A DNA stretch of 48,355 nucleotides from assembly GCA_040752855.1 (NCBI GenBank), contig JBFMHP010000016.1, positions 1 to 48,355 of the forward strand, in the 5' to 3' direction. Positions within the stretch are counted from its first letter, which is position 1. Each line of letters begins with the position of its first letter. This document shows positions 33,109 to 46,578 of this stretch, one piece after another. The stretch comes from JBFMHP01 sp040752855 (lineage in GTDB: Bacteria > Pseudomonadota > Gammaproteobacteria > RBG-16-57-12). The notes under the pieces are model-generated. The model did not search any database and had not been told where the DNA came from. It was given only the letters and a program-made list of their open reading frames with translations. The position numbers and the translations under genes were made by a program.

Positions 33109-33746
33109 ATCTTTCCGAGCTAAACAACCTTAATCTAGACATCAACAATGTCGGCGGCTGGCCGCTGCCGGCGCGCATCGCCGCCATTGCCTTTGCCTGT
33201 ATCGTGGTATTGGCGGCGGGGTATTTTGTGTTCACCAAGCCGCAGCTGGAGCAGTTGGAGACCGAGCGCAACAAGGAACAGGAGTTGAAAAGTACCTACG
33301 AAACAAAGCAGGCCAAGGCGGTGAATCTGAAGTTGTACCAAGAGCAGATGGTGGAAATGGAGCGTTCGTTCGGCGCCTTGCTGCGTCAGCTGCCGGGCAA
33401 AACGGAGGTGGCGGACCTGTTGGCGGAGGTTTCCACCGCAGGCATCGTCAATGGGCTCGACTTCAAACTTTTCCGGCCGGAAGCGGAGAAGCCCATGGAG
33501 TTCTATTCCGAATTGCCCATCAAGATCGAAGTGACCGGCGAATACCACAGCTTTGGCGAGTTTGTCAGCGACGTTGCCGCCTTGCCGCGCATCGTGACGT
33601 TGCATGATTTTACCATTCAGACTCCTACGGATAAAAAGAGCAGTGGTTTGTTGATGCAAACGCTGGCCAAGACTTACCGGTATCTGGAAGCAGAAGAAAT
33701 CGCTGCCGCCAAGGCAGAATCCAAGCCGGCAAAAAAGGCAAAATAA
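33105..33746 (+). CDS. pilO: Type IV pilus assembly protein PilO
   Basis: The 213-residue protein has a short cytoplasmic start (MNLSELNNLNLDINNVGGWP), one membrane helix (AIAFACIVVLAAGYFVFT), a coiled coil (QLEQLETERNKEQELKSTYE) and a periplasmic ferredoxin-like domain with YHSFGEFVSDVAALPRIVTL, typical of PilO. The C-terminus is a Lys/Ala-rich tail (AKAESKPAKKAK). It heterodimerises with PilN and contacts PilP. Confidence 0.97.
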   Translation: MNLSELNNLNLDINNVGGWPLPARIAAIAFACIVVLAAGYFVFTKPQLEQLETERNKEQELKSTYETKQAKAVNLKLYQEQMVEMERSFGALLRQLPGKTEVADLLAEVSTAGIVNGLDFKLFRPEAEKPMEFYSELPIKIEVTGEYHSFGEFVSDVAALPRIVTLHDFTIQTPTDKKSSGLLMQTLAKTYRYLEAEEIAAAKAESKPAKKAK

Positions 33747-33750
33747 CGGC

Positions 33751-34293
33751 ATGAAATTCGGTGAATTTATGTTGATAAAACGCTACCTGACATGGGGTGG
33801 AACTTTGCTTGCGGCGTTGGTGCTCACGGCGTGCAGCGGTGATGAGCTCAATGATCTGCATGCCTACATGAAAGAGGTGGAAGCCAGGAATCCAGGCAAG
33901 ATCGAGCCATTGCCCAAGGTCGAGGAATTCGAAGGTTACGCCTATGCTGCGGCCGTGCTGAAGGATCCGTTCCAGGCGACCTTCAAGATCGTGACTGAGA
34001 AGTCGGGCGCCAGGGGTATCGGGCCGGATTTGTCTCGGAAAAAACAGCCCTTGGAGGCCTTTCCATTGGACGGGCTGCGCTTGATGGGTAGTATCCATGT
34101 TACCGGCGAGCGCTGGGCGCTGGTGAAAACACCTTCAAGCGACATCGTCCGGGTTCGCGTGGGTGATTATATGGGACAGAACTTTGGCAAGATTGTCCGG
34201 ATCACGGATGCAGGCTTGGAGTTGCGCGAGCTGATCTCCGACGGTTTGGGCGGCTGGGAGGAGCGCATGACCTCAGTGGCATTGAGTGAATAA
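33751..34293 (+). CDS. pilP: Type IV pilus assembly lipoprotein PilP
   Basis: The 180-residue lipoprotein has the lipobox LVLTACS and a PilP domain (DPFQATFK..., LEAFPLDGLRLMGSIHV, VRVRVGDYMGQNFGKIVRIT). It bridges PilNO in the inner membrane and the PilQ secretin. The ATG at 33751 is used; an ATG at 33769 would give a shorter, equally good lipoprotein signal. It starts four bases after the pilO stop. Confidence 0.96.
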   Translation: MKFGEFMLIKRYLTWGGTLLAALVLTACSGDELNDLHAYMKEVEARNPGKIEPLPKVEEFEGYAYAAAVLKDPFQATFKIVTEKSGARGIGPDLSRKKQPLEAFPLDGLRLMGSIHVTGERWALVKTPSSDIVRVRVGDYMGQNFGKIVRITDAGLELRELISDGLGGWEERMTSVALSE

Positions 34294-34307
34294 ATCCGAG
34301 GATAAGA

Positions 34308-36914
34308 ATGATGATGAGTGCGAAGTGGGGAACAAGGTGCGGATCTATGCGTAAGAAAAACTCATTGGGCTTAGGGGTGATGATGCTATCGCTGTTGGCA
34401 TCCCTGGTCTTTATCGGAAATGCGTCGGCCCAAGAAGAGGCGGTCCTGGAATTCATCAGCTACACCACCAAGGAAAACGAAGGCGTGGAGCTGCAGCTGA
34501 GTATCAAAGGGCTGGTGCCGGAGCCCACCAGTTCCACCTCCGAGTCGCCTGCGAGAATCACCTTTGATCTGGCGGGGGTCAGAAACGGCCTGCCCTGGAC
34601 GTTGCCGCTTCCGATCAAGGGCGGCGGAAACGCCAAGACCGTATCGGCGATCGAGGCCAGTGGCCGCACCCGGGTGGTGATCAACCTGGACAAGCTTGTG
34701 GAGTATTCAACCCGGGTTGAAGGTGAAAACATCTTCATTTCATTGACGGATCGTACGGTGGGCGGTGGCGAGGATATCTATGCCGCCGAGGCGGAAGACG
34801 TAGCGCCAGCCCCTGCCCCGGCCGCGCCGGTGGCAACCCCGGCACCGGTGGCACCCGCGGCTCCGGCTGCTCCGGCGATGGCGTCCACCCCGGCCGCACC
34901 GAGAGAAGCGGGGGCGAATACACTGCGCGATGTCAAATATTTCTCACTGCCGGGCGACAAGGTGCAAGTTCGCTTGATCTTCGCGCAGCCGCCGGCGCAA
35001 CCCAGCACCTTCACCATCGACAATCCGCCGCGCATCGTACTGGATCTGGCTAAAACTGCCAAAGGCGTGCCGTGGGCGAGCCAGAATATCAATGTGGGCG
35101 TGGCGCAAAGCATCTCCGCCATCGAGACCTCGGGCCGTACCCGCGCCGTCCTGAATCTGGTGAGCATGCGGCCGTTCAATGCCCAGGTCAGCGGCAACGA
35201 AATCGTGATCGATATTGAGGGCGAGCACACCGGCGCGGAGACAGCCGCCAGGGTGGGCGCGGGCAAGGTTCCCTTCAAGATCGATGCGATCGATTTCCGG
35301 CGCGGCGAGAGCGGCGAGGGGCGTGTCATTATCACCACCTCCGAGGAGGGCGCGCCGGTCGACAGTCGAGTACTGGGCAACAGCATCTATGTCGACTTTC
35401 TGAATACGCAGATTCCGGAAAACCTGATCCAGCGTCTGGATGTGGTGGATTTCGCCACCCCGGTCCGCTACATTGACACCGTGGTGGAAGGCTCGCGCGT
35501 GAAGCTGGTGATCAACATGTCGGAAGATTTCGAACACATGTCATATCAGGCCGGCAAGACCTATACCATTGATATCAAGAAGCCGGTGAAGCAGGATTTC
35601 CTTGGCAAGAAGGAAGGCCAATACGTCGGTGAGAAGCTTTCGCTGAACTTCCAGGACATCGAAGTGCGAGCGGTATTGCAATTGATTGCCGACTTCACCG
35701 GCTTGAACCTGGTGGCCAGTGACTCGGTACAGGGCAGTCTGACCCTGCGGCTGAAGAATGTGCCTTGGGATCAGGCGCTCGAGCTGATTCTGAAGACCAA
35801 GGGCCTGGATATGCGCCAGGTCGGCAATGTGATTCTCGTCGGTCCGAGCGAGGAGATCGCCTCACGCGAACGCCTTGACCTGGAGGCCAAGAAGCAGATT
35901 GCGGAGTTGAAGCCGCTGGTGACTGAGATGGTACCGGTCAACTACGCCAAGGCATCGGAGATCGCCGCGCTGCTCCAATCCGGCAGTAATTCGCTGCTCT
36001 CCACGCGCGGCAAGGTGATGGTGGATGCGCGCACCAATACGCTGTTGATTACCGAAACGCGCGATAAGCTGACCGAGCTTCGCGATCTGATCAACAAGCT
36101 GGATATCCCGATTCGCCAGGTCATGATCGACTCGCGCATTGTGATCGCCAACAATGACTTCTCGCGCGATATCGGGGCCCGCTTCGGGGTGACCGATGCG
36201 GATATCTCCGGGAATGACCTGATCGCGACTTCGGGCAGCTATACGGCCACTGATGCCATGGTAAGTTCCTGGCTTAAAAACCTGGAGGACGGTAATCGCA
36301 AAGTGGAAATTCCCTTCGGCAGCCCCAGCCGTTTGAACGTGAACATGCCGGTGACCAAATCGAATGCAGGCCGCTTCGCCATGTCCATCCTGCGCGGCAC
36401 CACGCTGCTCGACCTTGAGTTCACCGCCCTGCAGGCCGAGGGGCGCGGTGAGGTAGTCTCCAGCCCGCGCGTCATTACCTCCAATGGCAAGACCGCGCTG
36501 ATCGAGCAGGGTACGGAGATCCCGTATCAGCAGGCGAGTTCCAGCGGTGCCACCAACGTCTCGTTCAAGAAGGCGGTGTTGAGCCTGCAGGTCACCCCGC
36601 AGATCACCCCGGATGACCGTATACTGATGGATCTATCGGTCACCAAGGACAGCGTCGGCCAGGTATTCTTCGGTGTGCCGAGTATCGATACCAAAGAGGT
36701 GAACACCCAGGTGTTGATCAACAACGGCGATACCGTGGTGCTGGGCGGGGTCTACGAACAGGAGCGCTCCAATGAGATGGACAAGGTGCCATTCCTGGGT
36801 GACCTGCCGTTCGTGGGCGCCTTGTTCCGGCAGACGCGGGCGGTCGACGATAAGACCGAGCTGTTGATCTTCGTAACGCCGAAGATCCTCAAAGAAGGAA
36901 TGAACCTCGACTAA
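34308..36914 (+). CDS. pilQ: Type IV pilus secretin PilQ
   Basis: The 868-residue outer-membrane secretin has a signal peptide (LSLLASLVFIGNASAQEE). Two AMIN domains that bind peptidoglycan follow (about residues 45-145 and 205-305), joined by an Ala/Pro-rich linker. Then come the secretin STN domain (LNFQDIEVRAVLQLIADFTG), an N1 domain (VPVNYAKASEIAALLQSG) and the secretin pore (VVSSPRVITSNGKTALIEQG, IDTKEVNTQVLINNGDTVVL). The C-terminus is LLIFVTPKILKEG. The GAGG at 34298-34301 supports the first ATG; a second start at 34347 is possible. It is the last gene of pilMNOPQ. Confidence 0.97.
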   Translation: MMMSAKWGTRCGSMRKKNSLGLGVMMLSLLASLVFIGNASAQEEAVLEFISYTTKENEGVELQLSIKGLVPEPTSSTSESPARITFDLAGVRNGLPWTLPLPIKGGGNAKTVSAIEASGRTRVVINLDKLVEYSTRVEGENIFISLTDRTVGGGEDIYAAEAEDVAPAPAPAAPVATPAPVAPAAPAAPAMASTPAAPREAGANTLRDVKYFSLPGDKVQVRLIFAQPPAQPSTFTIDNPPRIVLDLAKTAKGVPWASQNINVGVAQSISAIETSGRTRAVLNLVSMRPFNAQVSGNEIVIDIEGEHTGAETAARVGAGKVPFKIDAIDFRRGESGEGRVIITTSEEGAPVDSRVLGNSIYVDFLNTQIPENLIQRLDVVDFATPVRYIDTVVEGSRVKLVINMSEDFEHMSYQAGKTYTIDIKKPVKQDFLGKKEGQYVGEKLSLNFQDIEVRAVLQLIADFTGLNLVASDSVQGSLTLRLKNVPWDQALELILKTKGLDMRQVGNVILVGPSEEIASRERLDLEAKKQIAELKPLVTEMVPVNYAKASEIAALLQSGSNSLLSTRGKVMVDARTNTLLITETRDKLTELRDLINKLDIPIRQVMIDSRIVIANNDFSRDIGARFGVTDADISGNDLIATSGSYTATDAMVSSWLKNLEDGNRKVEIPFGSPSRLNVNMPVTKSNAGRFAMSILRGTTLLDLEFTALQAEGRGEVVSSPRVITSNGKTALIEQGTEIPYQQASSSGATNVSFKKAVLSLQVTPQITPDDRILMDLSVTKDSVGQVFFGVPSIDTKEVNTQVLINNGDTVVLGGVYEQERSNEMDKVPFLGDLPFVGALFRQTRAVDDKTELLIFVTPKILKEGMNLD

Positions 36915-36924
36915 TATCATCTCC

Positions 36925-36956
36925 ACGGCGCGCCTTCGGGCGCGCCGTTCTTTTTT
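36925..36956 (+). terminator. Rho-independent terminator after pilQ
   Basis: ACGGCGCGCC (36925-36934) pairs perfectly with GGCGCGCCGT (36939-36948) around the stable tetraloop TTCG, followed by TCTTTTTT. It lies only 18 bp before the aroK start, so part of the transcripts may read through into aroK. Confidence 0.93.
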
Positions 36957-36973
36957 AGGAAAGACCGTTACTC

Positions 36974-37528
36974 TTGTCATCTGAATCCGCGACCATCAAA
37001 AACATCGTACTGATCGGCCCGATGGGGGCCGGCAAAACGACCATCGGCAAGCAATTGGCCAAGGCGCTGCATCTCCAGTTCATCGACAGCGATCGGGAGA
37101 TCGAGTCGCGCACCGGCGTGGGCATTTCTGTGATCTTCGAGTTGGAAGGTGAGGCCGGGTTTCGCAAGCGTGAACGGGCAGTGATCAATGAGCTGTCCGA
37201 GCGCGCGGATACGGTCATCGCAACCGGCGGCGGGGCGGTGCTGGACCCGGAAAATCGCGCGGATCTCAAGCGCTCCGGTTTCGTGGTCTATCTGTGCGCA
37301 GATGTCGAGAGCCTGGTTGAGCGCACCGCGAAGGATACCAAGCGCCCGCTGTTGCAAACCGACGACCCCGCGTTGCGCATCCGCCAGATTTTGGAAGTGC
37401 GCGAGCCGCTCTATCGCGGCATGGCCGATTTGGTGGTGGAGACAGGCACCCGGTCGGTCCGCGCGGTGGTGGATGAGATTATCAAGGAGCTGCGCGCGCG
37501 CGGACATTTTTCCGCCTCTCGGGCATAA
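36974..37528 (+). CDS. aroK: Shikimate kinase I
   Basis: The 184-residue kinase phosphorylates shikimate in aromatic amino-acid synthesis. The P-loop GPMGAGKTT is at residues 15-23; the substrate-binding DSDREIESRTG and ATGGGAVLDPENR and the lid arginines in DTKRPLL follow. The start appears to be a TTG at 36974, with AGGAAAG ten bases upstream and no in-frame ATG before the P-loop. The gene follows the pilQ terminator and precedes aroB, the usual gammaproteobacterial order. Confidence 0.96.
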   Translation: MSSESATIKNIVLIGPMGAGKTTIGKQLAKALHLQFIDSDREIESRTGVGISVIFELEGEAGFRKRERAVINELSERADTVIATGGGAVLDPENRADLKRSGFVVYLCADVESLVERTAKDTKRPLLQTDDPALRIRQILEVREPLYRGMADLVVETGTRSVRAVVDEIIKELRARGHFSASRA

Positions 37529-37571
37529 TGTCCTATACTAGGCCCTGAATACATTCTCTGGTGTACATCCG

Positions 37572-38681
37572 ATGAAAACACTGCATGTTGAATTGGGCGC
37601 GCGCAGCTATCCGATCTTTATCGGTTCGGGACTGCTGGGGCGAGCCGATGTGCTCACCCCCTACATTGCCGGCCAAGAGGTGATGGTGGTCACGAATGAG
37701 ACCGTCGCACCGTTGTATCTCGATGCCCTGCAGGCGATGTTGGCGGGGAAGAAAACCGCCAGTGTTATCCTGCCCGACGGGGAAAAATACAAGACCCTCG
37801 AAGTACTCAACCAAATCTTCGATGAGCTGCTGATCAACCGGTTTGGCCGCAAGTCCACCATCGTGGCGCTGGGCGGCGGTGTGATCGGCGACATGGCGGG
37901 ATTTGCGGCGGCCTGTTATCAGCGCGGCGTGCCGTTCGTGCAGGTGCCGACCACGCTGCTGGCGCAGGTCGACAGCTCGGTCGGTGGCAAAAACGGTGTG
38001 AATCATCCGATGGGCAAGAACATGATCGGGGCGTTTCATCAACCGCGTTGCGTGCTCATCGACACCGACACACTCAACACCCTCGAAGACCGCGAACTCA
38101 GTGCCGGCCTGGCCGAGGTCATCAAGTATGGTCTCCTTGGCGATAAGGCGTTTTTCGAGTGGCTTGAAGGTAATGTCGGCAAACTGTTGGAGCGTGATGC
38201 AGAGTCATTGGCCTATGCCATCGAACGCTCGTGTCAGAGCAAGGCCGCTATCGTGGCGGCGGATGAAACCGAGTCGGGTGTGCGCGCCCTGCTCAATCTG
38301 GGACATACCTTTGGGCATGCCATCGAAACCGGCGTGGGTTACGGCGAATGGCTGCACGGCGAGGCGGTGGCCGTCGGCATGTTGATGGCGGCGGACCTGT
38401 CGATGCGCATGGGATGGCTCACGCAAAGTGATTTTCATCGCACCGAAAACCTGATTTCCAAGGCGGGGTTGCCGACTCGCGCGCCGGCGAAACTCGACAC
38501 CGAGCATTTCCTTTCGCTGATGGCGGTCGACAAGAAGGTGATGGACGGGCGCATGCGGCTGGTTCTGCTGAAGTCGATCGGTGAGGCGATCATCTCGGAT
38601 GATTTCGATCCCGCGCTGCTGCGCAAGACGCTTGACGAGCACCATGCCTTGCCGGCCATGTCCGGAGGAATCGTGATCTGA
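37572..38681 (+). CDS. aroB: 3-dehydroquinate synthase
   Basis: The 369-residue enzyme converts DAHP to 3-dehydroquinate, the second shikimate step. The NAD-binding ALGGGVIGDMAGFAAACYQR and the active-site QVPTTLLAQVDSSVGGKNGV segments are clear, and the metal ligands lie in GHTFGHAIE and EWLHGEAVAVGMLMAADLS. A TATACT at 37534-37539 may be a -10 box of an internal promoter, without a good -35 box. The stop overlaps the dgt start (TGATG). Confidence 0.97.
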   Translation: MKTLHVELGARSYPIFIGSGLLGRADVLTPYIAGQEVMVVTNETVAPLYLDALQAMLAGKKTASVILPDGEKYKTLEVLNQIFDELLINRFGRKSTIVALGGGVIGDMAGFAAACYQRGVPFVQVPTTLLAQVDSSVGGKNGVNHPMGKNMIGAFHQPRCVLIDTDTLNTLEDRELSAGLAEVIKYGLLGDKAFFEWLEGNVGKLLERDAESLAYAIERSCQSKAAIVAADETESGVRALLNLGHTFGHAIETGVGYGEWLHGEAVAVGMLMAADLSMRMGWLTQSDFHRTENLISKAGLPTRAPAKLDTEHFLSLMAVDKKVMDGRMRLVLLKSIGEAIISDDFDPALLRKTLDEHHALPAMSGGIVI

Positions 38682-39832
38682 TGCGCGACCTGGCCGTGTA
38701 CGCCGCCGATGAATCGGCTTCGCGCGGGCGCCGTTTCGCGGAGCCCGCGCCGGACAATCGCACCGAATTCCAACGCGACCGCGATCGCATCGTGCACTGC
38801 GCGGCCTTCCGCCGGCTCGAATACAAGACCCAGGTTTTCGTCAATCACGAAGGCGATATGTTCCGCACCCGCCTGACGCACTCAATCGAGGTTGCGCAGA
38901 TCGGTCGTTCGATCGCGCGTGTATTGCAACTCAACGAAGACTTGACCGAGGCGATCGCCCTGGCGCATGACCTCGGGCACACACCGTTTGGCCACGCCGG
39001 GCAGGATGCATTGAATGAATGCATGCACGCCTACGGCGGCTTCGAGCACAATCTCCAGTCCCTGCGCGTGGTCGATGAACTCGAAGAGAAATATGCCGAA
39101 TTCTCGGGGCTCAATCTGACCTTCGAGACGCGCGAGGGCATCCTCAAGCATTGCTCGCAGGGCAAGGCGCAGGAGCTGGGTGAACTCGGCCGGCGCTTTC
39201 TGGAAAACAAGTCTCCCAGTCTCGAGGCGCAATTGGCCAATATCGCCGATGCCATCGCCTACAACAATCATGATGTCGATGACGGTCTGCGCGCGAAACT
39301 GTTGGACCTGGAGCAGCTGTGCGAGCTGCCGTTGTTTGCCCGGCATCATGCGGAGGTGACCTCGCGCTATCCGGGGCTGAGTGAGCGGCGCCAAGTGCAC
39401 GAGATCATCCGGCGCATGATCAATGCGCAGGTGTCGGATTTGATCGCAACCACCCGCGCGCGTCTGCTGGAAGTCAAGCCGCGCTCGATCGATGATGTGC
39501 GCGCGCATTCCATTCCGTTGGTCGGTTTCAGCGATGCCATGTACGCCGAGCATGTGGAGCTCAAGCAGTTTCTGCGCAAGAACCTCTATCGCCACTATCG
39601 CGTGCATCGCATGTGCGCCAAGGCGCAGCGCGTGGTCAAGGGGCTGTTTGCGGCGTTCATGGAAGACGTTCGGCTTTTGCCGCCGGAGGCCCAGCGCAGC
39701 GCCCGTGCCCTGGAGTCGCTCAAGGGAGAAGAGGGGCGCGCGCGTGCCGTGGCCGATTATGTGGCGGGCATGACCGACCGCTACGCCTTCACCGAATTCG
39801 AGCGCCTGTTTCATCCGGCGGAATTGACGTAG
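38681..39832 (+). CDS. dgt: Deoxyguanosinetriphosphate triphosphohydrolase (dGTPase-like)
   Basis: The 383-residue enzyme hydrolyses dGTP (or other dNTPs) to the nucleoside and triphosphate. The HD-domain metal ligands are His67 (LTHSIEVAQIG), His96-Asp97 (ALAHDLGHTPFGHAGQDAL) and the Asp in IADAIAYNNHDVDDGLRA. The N-terminal RTEFQRDRDRIVHCAAFRRL is the family signature. The length is that of the shorter bacterial dGTPase subgroup (E. coli Dgt is about 505). It is translationally coupled to aroB and sits between aroB and the damX-like gene. Confidence 0.95.
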   Translation: MRDLAVYAADESASRGRRFAEPAPDNRTEFQRDRDRIVHCAAFRRLEYKTQVFVNHEGDMFRTRLTHSIEVAQIGRSIARVLQLNEDLTEAIALAHDLGHTPFGHAGQDALNECMHAYGGFEHNLQSLRVVDELEEKYAEFSGLNLTFETREGILKHCSQGKAQELGELGRRFLENKSPSLEAQLANIADAIAYNNHDVDDGLRAKLLDLEQLCELPLFARHHAEVTSRYPGLSERRQVHEIIRRMINAQVSDLIATTRARLLEVKPRSIDDVRAHSIPLVGFSDAMYAEHVELKQFLRKNLYRHYRVHRMCAKAQRVVKGLFAAFMEDVRLLPPEAQRSARALESLKGEEGRARAVADYVAGMTDRYAFTEFERLFHPAELT

Positions 39833-39837
39833 CCCTC

Positions 39838-40092
39838 ATGCGCATCTACATGCAAAACCAACCCGATGAAAGCGGCAATCACCGCTATTATCAGCTGCTG
39901 TTGCAGGGCGATCTGCTCGCGGGATGCAGCATCATCGTCGAGTCGGGCGTGGTGGGCAAGGCGGGCCGGATCAAACGCATTCATTTCGACGATTGGGATG
40001 AGGCGCAGGAATCGATGATCGCCATGCGCGATGCGCAGGTACAGCGCGGTTTCAAGGTGATGTTCGTGCAGGGGCAGGAGTCCGGGAGATGA
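39838..40092 (+). CDS. Small WGR-like domain protein
   Basis: The 84-residue protein begins MRIYMQNQPDESGNHRYYQL, with LLLQGDLLAGCSIIVESGVV and FDDWDEAQESMIAMRDAQVQ in the core. This resembles the WGR domain found alone or fused to nucleic-acid enzymes, although the name-giving Trp is replaced (VGKAGRIKR). The ATG at 39838 lies five bases after the dgt stop, and the stop overlaps the next start (ATGA), so it is part of the aroB-dgt-damX unit. Function unknown; a nucleic-acid binding role is inferred from the domain only. Confidence 0.75.
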   Translation: MRIYMQNQPDESGNHRYYQLLLQGDLLAGCSIIVESGVVGKAGRIKRIHFDDWDEAQESMIAMRDAQVQRGFKVMFVQGQESGR

Positions 40093-41732
40093 AGGAGCAC
40101 GATCCGCTGCTGCTCGATGACATCCTGGATGATCACATCGAACTCTCGGGGGATCGTTCCGCGCTTTCCTCGACATTCTTTCCCGGCGCCAACCGCGGCT
40201 ATCTGGTCGACCTGATCCGGTTTCTGCTCGAGTATGATGCGCAGCTTCTCGTGGTGACGGGCGCGCGCGGCGTCGGTAAATCTGTGTTGCTCGCGGAGGT
40301 CACCAACCGGGCGCCGCCGACCTGGCGCCTCTGCAGCGCTTCGGCCGGCATGTTGGCGACGGCGCCGGCCATTTATGCTGAACTGTTGCGCCAGATGGAG
40401 CTGCCGGTGCCCGGCGAAGGGGCGCTGACTGCTGCGGCGGTGGCCGAGCGGCTCTATAAATTGCAGCGCGCGGGCAATTTGCCGGTGCTCTTGCTCGATG
40501 ACGTGCAAGTGCTGCGCAATGAAGCCATCGAGGCCATCATGGATTTGGCGGTCGTGCCGGAAAATCAGGCGCAGCCTCCGTTGCGAATCGCGCTGTTCGG
40601 CGCGCCCGCCCTGGCCGAGCAGGTGGCGGGGCTCAATCACGCGGCCCGCGTGCGCTATCTGCAGGTCCCCGCGTTCGATGAGGCGCAAACCAAGGAATAT
40701 CTCGCCTTCCGGCGCAACGATGCGCTGGAGAATGTCGAGCGTGTCCTCTCCGGCACCGAGCTCAGCGAGTTGATGGCCGAAACCGACGGGATTCCGGCGA
40801 GGATCAATCAATGGATGAATAGGGGCGGCACCGTGAAGCTGGCCGAGGCGCCGCGTTCCAGTGGGCGCATCCTGGCGTGGCTGTCCGCTGTTGCCTTGGT
40901 CGTCTTGGTGGGGGTGGGGGTGGCTTTCCAGGACCGGATTGTTGAGGTTGCCTCGCCGCTGTTGTCGGGCCAGGGGCCTCTGTCACGTTCTCCAGAGGGG
41001 CTGGCGGAACTTCCTCCGGCCGAATCGAAGCCGTTGGCGCAGGTGCAGATTGGCGTGGAATCCTCTCCCGAAACCGCACCGGCTGCGACCGGCGGTTCAG
41101 ACGATGCCGCCGCAGTGACCGGGGAGGAAGCCATGGCACCACCGGCAACTCCTGCAGCGCTGGATACGGGAGTGACGGAGCCTGAGTCGGCCAAGTCGGA
41201 CGTCGCGGCGGTGGTTGTTCCGGCGGGTGGTGAAGTGGCGGAGCAGCCGTCCGTGGCGCCGACACCGGCCGCTCAGCCGCCGGAACGCGCTACGCTGGCG
41301 GCAACGGCTACCCCAGCGGTGTCGCGCGAGAGCGTGGCAGCGGTCCAAGAGACACCAAGTGCGCCGCCGTCACCGCTCCCCGAACCGACGGCCACAGTCA
41401 AGCCGGTGGACGACGGCATCCGTCGCGAGGCCTGGATACAGGCGCAGCATGAGGATGCCTATACGCTGCGCATCATGAGCGTGCGCAACGAGGCGGCGTT
41501 GCAGGAATATATCAAGGACAACAATCTCCTCGACCAGGTGGCCTATTACACGGCCTGGCGCAGCACGGGTGCGTGGTATGTGTTGGTGTATGGTGTCTAC
41601 CCGACCGAGGCCAAGGCCATGGAGGCCATGCGCGAGGTCGAGGCCCGGCTGGGGCTCAAAAAAACCTATCCCGGCCAATTCAAAGAACTGCACGCCGATA
41701 TCCAGAAGACCCTCGACCATTCCCGCCCGTAA
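40089..41732 (+). CDS. damX: AAA-ATPase/SPOR cell-division protein, DamX-like
   Basis: The 547-residue product has an N-terminal AAA domain (Walker A GARGVGKS at 58-65, Walker B LPVLLLDDVQ), one membrane helix at about 260-279 (ILAWLSAVALVVLVGVGVAF), a long Pro/Ala/Glu-rich periplasmic linker and a C-terminal SPOR domain (about 455-540, YTLRIMSVRNEAALQEYIKD, WYVLVYGVYPTEAKAMEAM) that binds denuded septal peptidoglycan. The ATPase part is like ExeA. The position between aroB and gltB matches DamX-type genes of other gammaproteobacteria. It begins inside the stop codon of the WGR-like gene. Confidence 0.9.
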   Translation: MKEHDPLLLDDILDDHIELSGDRSALSSTFFPGANRGYLVDLIRFLLEYDAQLLVVTGARGVGKSVLLAEVTNRAPPTWRLCSASAGMLATAPAIYAELLRQMELPVPGEGALTAAAVAERLYKLQRAGNLPVLLLDDVQVLRNEAIEAIMDLAVVPENQAQPPLRIALFGAPALAEQVAGLNHAARVRYLQVPAFDEAQTKEYLAFRRNDALENVERVLSGTELSELMAETDGIPARINQWMNRGGTVKLAEAPRSSGRILAWLSAVALVVLVGVGVAFQDRIVEVASPLLSGQGPLSRSPEGLAELPPAESKPLAQVQIGVESSPETAPAATGGSDDAAAVTGEEAMAPPATPAALDTGVTEPESAKSDVAAVVVPAGGEVAEQPSVAPTPAAQPPERATLAATATPAVSRESVAAVQETPSAPPSPLPEPTATVKPVDDGIRREAWIQAQHEDAYTLRIMSVRNEAALQEYIKDNNLLDQVAYYTAWRSTGAWYVLVYGVYPTEAKAMEAMREVEARLGLKKTYPGQFKELHADIQKTLDHSRP

Positions 41733-41774
41733 ACTCCTGGTCTTTGTGCAAGAAATCCCACCCTCGCTGCTGAA

Positions 41775-41803
41775 TTGAATGTCTCCGGCCGCGATTGTAT
41801 AAT
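41775..41803 (+). promoter_or_regulatory. Sigma-70 promoter of gltB
   Basis: TTGAAT (41775-41780) and a perfect TATAAT (41798-41803) are separated by exactly 17 bp. It would start transcription near 41810, giving a leader of about 58 bases before the gltB ATG at 41868. It is the best sigma-70 match seen in the window. Confidence 0.8.
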
Positions 41804-41867
41804 CTTTGGCCATTTTGCCCGTGATTAACGCATATCACCTAGAATTCCCAAGTGTAGGTTTGAAGAC

Positions 41868-46346
<4,479 letters not shown>

Positions 46347-46391
46347 GAGGTGAGCGAGATTTTATCAACCAGGCATCAACACAGATCGTAC

Positions 46392-46543
46392 GTAGGAGCC
46401 TGCCCTGCAGGCGACGGCCGGCTATTCGCGAGCAGGGCTCGCTCCTACGGTAGGAGCCTGCCTTGCAGGCGATGGCGGTTTATTCGCGAGCAGGGCTCGC
46501 TCCTACGTAGGAGCCTGCCTTGCAGGCGATGGTTCGCGAGCAG
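46392..46543. repeat. Three tandem REP-like repeats between gltB and gltD
   Basis: Two full units, 46392-46448 and 46450-46506, each run from GTAGGAGC to GCTCCTAC. They share CCTGCC(C/T)TGCAGGCGA and TTCGCGAGCAGGGCTC. A third copy starts at 46507 and is truncated after TTCGCGAGCAG (46543). Each can form a long hairpin. The same family has a single copy at 4316-4378. The units abut head to tail with at most one base between them, so this is not a CRISPR: there are no unique spacers. They separate two genes that are normally one operon and may influence mRNA stability. Confidence 0.88.
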
Positions 46544-46578
46544 TTATATTTATCCGCCGGGTTAACAGGAACGCAGTG

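Noticed and set aside
46392..46543. Tandem repeats as a possible CRISPR array
   Set aside because: The units abut without unique spacers, are palindromic end to end, and match the intergenic repeat at 4316.
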